This document shows positions 8,439 to 14,662 of a DNA stretch of 14,662 bases, in pieces. The DNA lies in contig CAYMXZ010000077.1 of assembly GCA_964394475.1 (NCBI GenBank), forward strand, positions 1-14,662, written 5' to 3'. Under the pieces are notes generated by a model that ran no database searches, was not told the origin of the DNA, and was given only the letters and a program-made list of their open reading frames with translations. Positions within the stretch are counted from its first letter, which is position 1; each line of letters starts with the position of its first letter. Origin of the DNA: RQOF01 sp964394475. Lineage in GTDB: Bacteria > Calditrichota > Calditrichia > RBG-13-44-9. A program made the position numbers and the translations under genes.

Positions 8439-8774
8439 CATTTACTAAAACCGGTGGTTGATTTTTTCTCGAGTTTAGAGGATTGGTTTCAGGAATTAAA
8501 TCATACAGATCCAGATGTAATATTTGATCCCCGGATTTTTTTGATCATTATGAAATTCGATTTGTGATGGTGGCTGTTAGCTATATAATAACACCACCGA
8601 AACCTCGGCTTATTTGATTGCTGTCTCTCCAACTTATGATCCGATGGTGCAGTCCAGGAAGTTACTGTTGATCAACTGATTTAATTTTTGCATTGGCAGT
8701 AGAGATAATTTTAGGAGTGTTCTATCGGAATAGTATTCATTTCAATTCATACTGCTTGCAGATCTTTTGAAAGA
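8439..8774. other. Intergenic region between convergent genes, containing a probable gene relic
   Basis: This gap of about 335 bases lies between the protease terminator and the end of the radical SAM gene. It holds the sorting-domain-like relic at 8581-8679. A 7-bp inverted repeat (GATCTTT/AAAGATC, 8761-8776) overlaps the radical SAM stop but has no U-tract. A 40-odd-codon plus-strand frame ending near 8567 has no start signal or recognisable family. Confidence 0.45.
8581..8679 (+). pseudogene. Relic of a type IX-like C-terminal sorting domain
   Basis: Between an in-frame TAG just upstream and a TGA at 8677-8679, the plus strand reads a short segment ending AYLIAVSPTYDPMVQSRKLLLIN. Its tail matches the protease tail FVQSRKLLLMK: VQSRKLLL is identical. 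The DNA differs mainly at third codon positions (CAG/CAA, AGG/AGA, AAG/AAA, TTA/TTG, CTG/CTT), as expected if both copies once evolved under protein selection. The upstream WDG and SSGIY parts are not recognisable in any frame. I infer a decayed or deleted cargo gene; a chance match of the short tail is possible but less likely. Confidence 0.45.
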
Positions 8775-9686
8775 TCATTCTTTATCCAATCGGTAAAGCC
8801 CGGCGGCTTTTGCCAGGGAAATCGCCCGGATGAATTCCGAATGGTGCAGGGGGCGGTTGAGCTCTTTATAATTACCAGCCTCTCCGGCTGGACGGTATTG
8901 GGGCATGACATTGAGGTAAGTATGGGGTGAGATTTCCCTTGCTAAGAATTCAAAGATGTGGCGAGAGTCCTCTAATATTCCGGGCATCACCAGATGGCGC
9001 ACCAACAATCCTTGCCGGGCAAGTCCCTGTTCAATAACTAAATCACCTACCTGGCGATGCATTTCTTTTAGTGCCGCTCGGGAAATGGTCCCATAATTCA
9101 TTACGGCAGTGTATTTTGCTCCCAGCTCATCAGAAAAGAATTTGAAATCCGGCATATAGATATCGACTAGACCATCCAATAATTGCAGACTTTCCAGGCT
9201 GTCATATCCTCCTGAGTTGTAAACCAGCGGAACCTCCAGGCCATCCTGGGCAGCCAGATAGAGCGCCTCGATGAGCTGAGGAACCACATGGCTGGGAGTA
9301 ACGATATTGATATTATGGCAGCCCAGTGCCTGCAGTTTCAGCATCATTTCTGCGAACCGGGGAATACCAACCTCACGACCAACCAGAAGATGACTGGTAT
9401 CATAATTCTGGCAGAACAGGCAGAGCAGATTACAGCCGCCAATAAAAATTGTTCCTGATCCATGCCATCCTACCAGAGGTGCTTCCTCGCCAAAATGGGG
9501 GAAATAACTGGAAATAATAGGCTTGTAGCCTACGCGACATTCACCTCGTTCATCCTGCAGGCGATTTACTCCACATTGTCGAGGACACACCCGGCACTGG
9601 CTGGCGAGTTCCCTGGCCCGGGCGATTTTCTCCGGAAACTTCCCTTCCCGCAACGATTTAAGATAAACCGGACTCGCTTTTTCCAT
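8775..9686 (-). CDS. Radical SAM Fe-S protein, COG1313 (PflX-like)
   Basis: The product is about 303 residues from ATG 9686; GTG codons at 9692 and 9695 are in frame but have no better ribosome site. The radical SAM cluster motif CNLLCLFC gives Cys85, Cys89 and Cys92 (CxxxCxxC), which bind the 4Fe-4S cluster that cleaves S-adenosylmethionine. The preceding GTIFIGG and following QNYD are typical of pyruvate-formate-lyase-activase-like proteins. A second cysteine group (Cys31, 34, 38 and 50; CRVCPRQC with GEC) is the N-terminal signature of the COG1313 group. MPDFKF and LVRHLVMPG are further family motifs. These proteins are cytosolic, and their substrate is generally unknown. It is probably not the activase of a local glycyl-radical enzyme, since none is in the window. 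The next gene upstream is the glycosyltransferase, 91 bases away on the same strand. Confidence 0.88.
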   Translation of the reverse strand: MEKASPVYLKSLREGKFPEKIARARELASQCRVCPRQCGVNRLQDERGECRVGYKPIISSYFPHFGEEAPLVGWHGSGTIFIGGCNLLCLFCQNYDTSHLLVGREVGIPRFAEMMLKLQALGCHNINIVTPSHVVPQLIEALYLAAQDGLEVPLVYNSGGYDSLESLQLLDGLVDIYMPDFKFFSDELGAKYTAVMNYGTISRAALKEMHRQVGDLVIEQGLARQGLLVRHLVMPGILEDSRHIFEFLAREISPHTYLNVMPQYRPAGEAGNYKELNRPLHHSEFIRAISLAKAAGLYRLDKE

Positions 9687-9777
9687 CAACACCACAATGC
9701 AAAAAATTAATCACGTCGTACTTTCAATAAAATATACTGAACGGTTATTCGATAGACATCTACATCTTATACAAGAA

Positions 9778-10989
9778 TTACTTGAGGTTATCCTGCTCTA
9801 CCGCTTCTATTAACATATCGTAAAAGCGTTGTTCAGCATCGATGACCCGGATCCAGGCGGGGATGAATGTAGATTCAGCGGTGGCTTCCAGGGCGGTTTG
9901 CCCGGCCTGAATGATGCATTGAACAAAACTTTCCGCGGTTTTTGATTCCATGTGTCGATCATAATTCAGGCCATTCAAAGAGGCGTCCATGGCATAGCGT
10001 CCAATAAATTCGCGGGCGGTGCGGAGATAGGTTGATTTCAAGGTGAGAAAAAACTCGGAAGTGAAGATAACTCCCTGCGCCGCCAGTGTGCGAAAAATTG
10101 ATTTGGCAATGTCCACAGCCATTTTTAATATACCGGTGTTCAGATCATCCCATTTAATCTCCTGATGCTTGTGCTCATATATTTCGGCAATATCCACCTG
10201 AGCAATGCGATGCAGTACTGTGTTGCGATACACCTCGGCCAACATGCCGACTTCCAGGCCCCAATCGGATGGAACTCGCAGCTGGGAGGCCAGTTCAGTG
10301 CTGAGGGCAAATTCACCGGAAAGGATGTAGCGGAAACTGTCCAGGTAGCCCAGGAAATCATTTTGTCCTAACATCTTTTCCAGTGCACGAATCAAAGGTG
10401 TCACAAATAAGCGGGTTACCCGACCATGCATGCGGTCCGACAGCCGGGAATAATACCCTTTGCAAAACTCGAAGGGATGGGTGGGATGAACCATCGGATA
10501 AACCAATCGAGCCAGCAGTTCAGGGCTGTAATTCACAATATCGCAGTCATGTAAGGCAATCACATCCGAAGCTCCTGTGGCTAACACATAACCAAATGCC
10601 ATCCAGCTTTGACTGCCTTTTCCCTGATCACCGATTTGAAAACCCAGATCTTCCAGATGCTTATAAATCTTTTTCATCCGCGGTCCGTCATTCCAGATAA
10701 TTCGCCAGTGATGAGGGAGTTCAGAAAAAAAATCCCTGGCTTTCTGAAATTGCTCGGCGTCCATTCGATACATGGTAATGATAATTTCATTGATGTACTT
10801 TACTTTCTTCAACTCTTGTATAATATTCGGCAGTGCTGGTCCTTCCAACTCAGAATATAAAGACGGCAAGACCAGTGCCAGCAATCGTTTTCGCACATTA
10901 ACCACTAATTCTTTTTCCAGATCTTCCAGTGATCGGTTAGTCAGTCGATGTAAAGTGACAATTTGCCCATTCTGAAAAAAATCAGACAT
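9778..10989 (-). CDS. gpgS: Glucosyl-3-phosphoglycerate synthase-like glycosyltransferase (GpgS/GT81-type)
   Basis: The product is 403 residues. The GT-A fold features are in the expected order: GKGSQSWMAFGYVLATGASDVIALHDCD with the metal-binding D148-x-D150; CKGYYSR; HGRVTRLFVTPLI (188-200); LSGEFALS (223-230); GLEVGMLAEVY (244-254); and IAQVDIAEIYEHKHQE, where His273 is the likely second metal ligand. This order matches glucosyl-3-phosphoglycerate synthases, which join NDP-glucose to 3-phosphoglycerate to make the precursor of the compatible solute glucosylglycerate. Mannosyl-3-phosphoglycerate synthase or another NDP-sugar transferase remains possible. The N-terminal ~40 residues and the helical C-terminus extend beyond the core. 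AAGGAGG (10996-11002), six bases before the ATG, fixes the start. No phosphatase partner gene adjoins it. Confidence 0.8.
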   Translation of the reverse strand: MSDFFQNGQIVTLHRLTNRSLEDLEKELVVNVRKRLLALVLPSLYSELEGPALPNIIQELKKVKYINEIIITMYRMDAEQFQKARDFFSELPHHWRIIWNDGPRMKKIYKHLEDLGFQIGDQGKGSQSWMAFGYVLATGASDVIALHDCDIVNYSPELLARLVYPMVHPTHPFEFCKGYYSRLSDRMHGRVTRLFVTPLIRALEKMLGQNDFLGYLDSFRYILSGEFALSTELASQLRVPSDWGLEVGMLAEVYRNTVLHRIAQVDIAEIYEHKHQEIKWDDLNTGILKMAVDIAKSIFRTLAAQGVIFTSEFFLTLKSTYLRTAREFIGRYAMDASLNGLNYDRHMESKTAESFVQCIIQAGQTALEATAESTFIPAWIRVIDAEQRFYDMLIEAVEQDNLK

Positions 10990-11050
10990 GACGAACCTCC
11001 TTATTTGATGATGAAATCATTCAGGACTTTTTAATGTAAGAAGAGCATTC

Positions 11051-11075
11051 TAAAAAGGCAAATGATTCAGCCTTT
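11051..11075 (-). terminator. Possible intrinsic terminator after isocitrate dehydrogenase (second hairpin)
   Basis: On the minus strand AAAGGC (11075-11070) pairs with GCCTTT (11059-11054) across ten bases and runs into TTTTTA. The stem is short, so this is modest evidence. Confidence 0.4.
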
Positions 11076-11090
11076 CTTTTAAAAATAAAT

Positions 11091-11113
11091 GTACCGAGCT
11101 AAAGCTCGGTAAC
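11091..11113 (-). terminator. Palindromic hairpin TACCGAGC-TTTA-GCTCGGTA downstream of isocitrate dehydrogenase
   Basis: A perfect 8-bp inverted repeat (11092-11099 with 11104-11111) has a four-base loop, 37 bases after the dehydrogenase stop. On the minus strand it is followed by CATTTATTTTT, so it may terminate transcription. It could also be a copy of a dispersed palindromic repeat. Confidence 0.45.
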
Positions 11114-11147
11114 TACTCAAACGGGAAATGATTGTCACAGCTGGTTA

Positions 11148-12152
11148 TCAATGCTGGATTTCTTTAATTAGCGCAGAGGTTATCTCTGTCGTGGTAGCGG
11201 TGCCTCCTAAATCAGGGGTGAGATGGCGGCGTTCGGTAAGCAATACAATCACACCATGTTTCACATGAGTGGCTGCGGTTTCTTCTCCCAGATAGCGTAA
11301 CATTAACTCCGCGGAGAGAATTAAGGCCAGAGGATTTGCCAGATTCTTACCAGCGATATCCGGTGCACTGCCATGTACGGCCTCAAACACTGCCAGATCC
11401 TCTCCATAATTTACTCCCGGCACCAGTCCTAATCCCCCAACCAGACCCGCTCCCAGATCGCTGATAATATCTCCATAGAGATTCGTCATCACTAACACAT
11501 CGAACTGCTGGGGACGCATCACCATTTGCATGGCACAGTTATCGACAATGATTTCTTTATACTGGATCTCAGGATAATCGGCAGCTACTGAGCGGCAACA
11601 TTGTAAAAAGAGTCCGTCGCTTTTTTTCATAATGTTGGCTTTATGGACGGCCTGTACCATTTTCCGTCCATATTGGCGGGCATAATCAAAGGCGAATTTG
11701 GCGATTCTCTCTGAGGCTGTCCGGGTAATAATTTTCAAGGTCTGTGCGACACCCGGAGCGATATCCTGTTCCAATCCTGAATATACATCCTCCGTATTTT
11801 CTCGCACGATCACCATATCCACATTGGAAAACCGATCGCTAATGCCGTATTTAGAATTAATGGGACGAACATTGGCGAAGAGATTCAATTGCTTGCGCAA
11901 AGCAACATTCACGCTCTGAAAGCCCTCCCCTATGGGAGTGGTCACCGGACCTTTCAATGCCACTTTATTTCGCCGGATTGATTCCAGGACTTTTTCCGGT
12001 AAGGGTGTTCCATACTTTTTCATGGCTTCATTCCCGGCCTCGACCACTTCCCATTCAATATCCACTCCGGTAGCGGCAATCACTTCCTGAGTGGCCTGAC
12101 AAACTTCCGGACCAATACCATCGCCAGGGATTAAGGTTACACGATGCTTCAT
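11148..12152 (-). CDS. icd: Isocitrate dehydrogenase, NAD-dependent type
   Basis: The product is 334 residues, the length of the short homoisocitrate/isocitrate/isopropylmalate dehydrogenase family. It oxidises isocitrate to 2-oxoglutarate and CO2 in the TCA cycle, in the cytosol. The N-terminus has the nucleotide-fold start LIPGDGIGPEV. The substrate loop reads GEGFQSVNVALRKQLNLFANVRP; Ser80, Asn82, Arg86 and Arg96 fit isocitrate rather than isopropylmalate, and RENTED (117-122) follows. The family signature NLYGDIISDLGAGLVGGLGL (224-243) supplies the metal-binding aspartates Asp228 and Asp232. In HGSAPDIAGKN the Asp265-Ile266 pair, in place of the Lys-Tyr of NADP enzymes, predicts NAD. Homoisocitrate dehydrogenase or a related 3-hydroxy-acid decarboxylating enzyme is the main alternative. 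AGGAG (12162-12166) lies nine bases before the ATG. Confidence 0.88.
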   Translation of the reverse strand: MKHRVTLIPGDGIGPEVCQATQEVIAATGVDIEWEVVEAGNEAMKKYGTPLPEKVLESIRRNKVALKGPVTTPIGEGFQSVNVALRKQLNLFANVRPINSKYGISDRFSNVDMVIVRENTEDVYSGLEQDIAPGVAQTLKIITRTASERIAKFAFDYARQYGRKMVQAVHKANIMKKSDGLFLQCCRSVAADYPEIQYKEIIVDNCAMQMVMRPQQFDVLVMTNLYGDIISDLGAGLVGGLGLVPGVNYGEDLAVFEAVHGSAPDIAGKNLANPLALILSAELMLRYLGEETAATHVKHGVIVLLTERRHLTPDLGGTATTTEITSALIKEIQH

Positions 12153-12375
12153 TTATAAATTCTCCTGCTTAAAAAATTCGCTCCTTATGAATATACGCCT
12201 CACCATACTTTCTCTCCAATCGTAATTTGAATTATAAAATTTCTATAACCTACTTCATATAAAGAATATTATTCTGAATTGTAGTAAACTTTTTTCAGAA
12301 ATAATTTCTTGCCAAACTAAAAAAAAATTTTAAAATTTATGGTGTCATTAAATGGGCATTTGCAACAGGAAAAGT

Positions 12376-12394
12376 GAAAAGTAAATTACTTTTC
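12376..12394. promoter_or_regulatory. Perfect 19-bp operator-like palindrome
   Basis: GAAAAGTAA-A-TTACTTTTC is a 9-bp perfect inverted repeat around one central base, 106 bases before the propeller gene. Its length and one-base centre are typical of binding sites for dimeric helix-turn-helix regulators. No regulator gene is in the window, so the assignment is inference. Confidence 0.4.
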
Positions 12395-12449
12395 TAACAT
12401 TGTTCTTCTATGAGTCTGGAAACTGATTTCTGATTAATCCGGTTCAGTC

Positions 12450-12481
12450 TTACAAATTATTTGTTGATTAATAATTTGTAA
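12450..12481. promoter_or_regulatory. Perfect 11-bp inverted repeat just before the ribosome site
   Basis: TTACAAATTAT (12450-12460) and ATAATTTGTAA (12471-12481) pair perfectly across a ten-base loop. The right arm ends six bases before the AGAGGG ribosome site at 12488. It could be an operator or an mRNA hairpin that affects translation; the AT content makes an RNA stem weak. Confidence 0.45.
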
Positions 12482-12500
12482 ATAGATAGAGGGTTTAATC

Positions 12501-14662
12501 ATGAAACAGTTTTTTTTGCTTTCCGTCGTTTTCGTTCAGGTAGTTTTCCTCTCAAATTTACCATCCAAAGTCTGGCAAAGAGAAGCACCCGATAGTACCG
12601 GCAGTAGAAAAGGTGAGTATTGCTCATTGGCAATAGATAGCGAGAATAATCCACATATTGCTTATTACGACGACGACTTTCGAGACCTGCGTTATGCCTA
12701 TTACCGAAATGGAATCTGGACGGTTGAAATTGTTGATAGTGTAGAAAACGCCGGTCAAAATTGTAGTATCGCTCTTGATTCAAAAAACCATCCACATATC
12801 AGTTACCGACAAAGATATTTAGGAGACTACTGGAGCTTGAAATATGCCACTCGGACCGATACCGGATGGGTGAAGATGATCGTTGATACTCCCAAGGATA
12901 CCAATTACGCCGAGGTAGGAGAATACAGCAGTATTGCGATTAATAAAAATGATTATCCCTACATCTCTTATTTACAAGATTCCCCAACCAAAATAAAATT
13001 TGCCTATAAGAATGAGACGGGTTGGCATTTCGATCTGGTCAGCGATGTTTATAGCTGTTATTTCACAAAATTAGTGCTTGATAACAACGATCAGCCTGTT
13101 ATTGGTTTCCATAACTGGCAACCGGAAGATTCGATTTGCCATAACCGGTTGAAAATCGCTTCTCTTAACCCAATCGATTCCAGTTGGTCGGTTGTCACCG
13201 TCCCGGATAGTATCGGGGGAACCTATTTTGGCACTCTTATCGGTTTTGATCTGGACAGTCAAAATAATGCGTATTTTGCTTATATAAAATACTGGGATGA
13301 TTACTTGCGATTGGCGGTTTATGATGGACAGAACTGGCATATTGAAACAGTCACAGAAGATCCCGGTCCATATAGTTCACCCGGTTTAACCCTAAAAGTA
13401 GATCGTCTTGATCAGCCAGCTATTGTGGCATTCTATTATAGCGAGGAAGTTCGTTTTTATCAAAAAGTCAACGATCGATGGTATATACAAATGGTAGATG
13501 ATTTTGTGAATCCTACCGAATATTGCTCCCTGGATTTTACCAGTGAAAATTACCCTTGCATTGCCATTGAAGGTCGAACTCGCAATTATACTCGCTATGC
13601 CCTGTTCTATTATCGATTCTGGCCTGGAAATCCCCACATACATTTACCGGCCTTTTCCCATAATTTTGGAAGTGTATGGACGCAAAGTTATGTCGATTGG
13701 AACTGTGAGGTTGAAAATCGTGGTGAGGCACCATTAATTATTAATCAACTTCAATTTACTTCTCCCTGGTGGGATACCACTTTTCAGATCATCAAAACTC
13801 CCGTGCCTAAAAGTATCCTTCCCCAGAGTTCCGATTTTATTACACTTCGATTTAAACCCCGCAGCGAAGCCACTTTTTATGATACCCTGCTGATCTCCAG
13901 CAATGATTCGCTACAATTAGAAACTAAAGTCGCCCTGGAAGGTAAGGGTATCAGCAGTGGAACCACTGGTAATCTTTTTTTAACCGTAAATAATGTTTAC
14001 ATTAATCATCCATATCGTCAATTGAGAAAAGATTTACCTCTCAATAATGTCGCGGTCAGTCTATACCAGAACAACCAGCGAGTTTATGGACCCCTTCATA
14101 CTGGAACGAATGGGCAACTTCAATTTACTGATATCTCAATCGGGGATTATGATATTAGGCTCACCAGCGTTATTCATATTCCCGGTGACCAGCCCAATAC
14201 CACTCTAATCGATTCTTTGAAATTGGTTCGATCTTTTTCAGTTAACCCGGGTGGAAATTCTCTGACCATCTTTTTCCCGGAATCCCTCTTTGTTGAGAAA
14301 TACCAGCATATCTATGATCTAACTCATATCGAGAAAACCGGCTGGGATTATACCGCCACTTTTAGGTATCTAGATAGTGAGACGAAGGTACGCACCTTAC
14401 TCAATCTCTGGAAATTGAATCTTCCCTCGGAGGTGGAGAGTAGCATCAGCCGACTGATTTTAAATGAATATATGATCCTCCATTTATTCGATCCCTCATA
14501 CCGAATGGGAGTGGAATTCGTGCACGACGTGGGTGAATTAATTAACATGGTATTCTATTCTGATCTGTATTTTCCTGGTATTTTACAAGTGCTATTCAAA
14601 ATTGTTATTGATTTAATCACTGGTGACCCTTTATCAGCCGTCGTCCGTCTGGTGATTGATGC
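12501..14662 (+). CDS. Large exported multidomain protein: seven propeller-type repeats, ASH-like domain, carboxypeptidase-regulatory-like domain (3' partial)
   Basis: The frame is open from ATG 12501 to the window edge (720 residues, no stop), with AGAGGG seven bases upstream. A signal peptide (MKQFFLLSVVFVQVVFLSNL) starts it. Residues about 35-375 hold seven repeats of 45-60 residues, each with a core like SLAIDSENNPHIAYYDD, then a K/RYAYYRNGIWTVEIVD-type strand, as in seven-bladed beta-propellers. Residues about 383-483 resemble a choice-of-anchor-D/ASH domain (FSHNFGSVW, NRGEAPLIINQLQF, LRFKPRSEATFYDTLLISSND, VALEGKG). Residues about 492-597 are carboxypeptidase-regulatory-like (LPLNNVAVSLYQNN, TGTNGQLQFTDISIGDYDI). 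The remainder (598-720) looks helical and is not recognised. The gene probably continues for hundreds of residues. It is likely a surface or extracellular binding protein; whether it ends in a sorting domain cannot be seen. Confidence 0.85.
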   Translation, partial: MKQFFLLSVVFVQVVFLSNLPSKVWQREAPDSTGSRKGEYCSLAIDSENNPHIAYYDDDFRDLRYAYYRNGIWTVEIVDSVENAGQNCSIALDSKNHPHISYRQRYLGDYWSLKYATRTDTGWVKMIVDTPKDTNYAEVGEYSSIAINKNDYPYISYLQDSPTKIKFAYKNETGWHFDLVSDVYSCYFTKLVLDNNDQPVIGFHNWQPEDSICHNRLKIASLNPIDSSWSVVTVPDSIGGTYFGTLIGFDLDSQNNAYFAYIKYWDDYLRLAVYDGQNWHIETVTEDPGPYSSPGLTLKVDRLDQPAIVAFYYSEEVRFYQKVNDRWYIQMVDDFVNPTEYCSLDFTSENYPCIAIEGRTRNYTRYALFYYRFWPGNPHIHLPAFSHNFGSVWTQSYVDWNCEVENRGEAPLIINQLQFTSPWWDTTFQIIKTPVPKSILPQSSDFITLRFKPRSEATFYDTLLISSNDSLQLETKVALEGKGISSGTTGNLFLTVNNVYINHPYRQLRKDLPLNNVAVSLYQNNQRVYGPLHTGTNGQLQFTDISIGDYDIRLTSVIHIPGDQPNTTLIDSLKLVRSFSVNPGGNSLTIFFPESLFVEKYQHIYDLTHIEKTGWDYTATFRYLDSETKVRTLLNLWKLNLPSEVESSISRLILNEYMILHLFDPSYRMGVEFVHDVGELINMVFYSDLYFPGILQVLFKIVIDLITGDPLSAVVRLVID

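Larger units (their letters stand above)
12153..12500. other. AT-rich divergent intergenic region with two palindromes
   Basis: This 348-base gap separates isocitrate dehydrogenase (minus) from the large propeller gene (plus) and must carry both promoters. It has long A and T runs (near 12290-12340) that may bend DNA, and two perfect inverted repeats listed separately. I see no gene, tRNA or recognisable riboswitch. Confidence 0.55.

Noticed and set aside
8439..8567. Plus-strand frame of about 40 codons ending in KFDL
   Set aside because: It has no start signal, begins within terminator-adjacent sequence, is out of frame with the sorting-domain relic, and resembles no family I know.
8761..8776. 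7-bp inverted repeat at the radical SAM stop as a terminator
   Set aside because: It has a two-base loop, low GC and no U-tract on the minus strand; the hairpin at 8411-8438 is a better candidate for both directions.
1..14662. CRISPR arrays, tRNA or rRNA genes, insertion sequences, phage genes
   Set aside because: I found no regularly spaced repeats, no cloverleaf with a conserved T-arm, no transposase or integrase motifs, and no target-site duplications.

Overview
The window looks like a chromosomal fragment from a bacterium of the FCB superphylum (the Calditrichota / Marinimicrobia / KSB1-type / Cloacimonadota neighbourhood; I cannot place it more precisely). The main reason is the repeated C-terminal secretion domain of about 85 residues. 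It begins NYPNPFN, continues with a DLLGxxVxxL core and a WDGxDxxGxxVxSGIYLY segment, and ends in a basic SRKLLLxK-type tail, as in type IX-like (Por) cargo. I see no rRNA, tRNA, CRISPR array, transposase or phage gene.

Layout. Positions 1-3986 hold four closely packed minus-strand genes for exported or membrane-anchored proteins. In transcription order they are: a small exported protein of unknown function; a lamin-tail-like/carboxypeptidase-regulatory protein whose secretion domain is cut by an in-frame TAA; an Asp-box (BNR-like) propeller protein with an intact secretion domain; and a GTG-started protein that joins a cytosolic GYPSCC-type cysteine domain to an exported domain and runs off the left edge. 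Divergent from these is a DMT/EamA transporter (4316-5206). A large secreted subtilisin-family protease (5456-8389) follows and ends at a strong hairpin terminator. Just beyond it is a stretch that reads as the last ~20 residues of another secretion domain, probably a gene relic.

Positions 8775-12152 hold three minus-strand housekeeping-type genes: a COG1313-like radical SAM protein, a glucosyl-3-phosphoglycerate-synthase-like glycosyltransferase and an NAD-type isocitrate dehydrogenase. At 12501 a long plus-strand gene starts and runs off the right edge. It encodes a signal peptide, seven propeller-type repeats, a choice-of-anchor-D-like (ASH) domain, a carboxypeptidase-regulatory-like domain and a helical region. 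Its upstream region carries two perfect inverted repeats.

How the genes fit together: most of the coding capacity serves the cell surface or secretion, with unrelated metabolic genes between. No secretion machinery gene is present. I find no clear multi-gene novel system. The best candidates for a second look are the GYPSCC/transmembrane/exported fusion at the left edge, the stop codon inside a secretion signal, the secretion-domain relic after the protease, and the palindromes before the large propeller gene. Two real genes (1-907 and 12501-14662) run off the window edges and are easily missed by a simple ORF scan.
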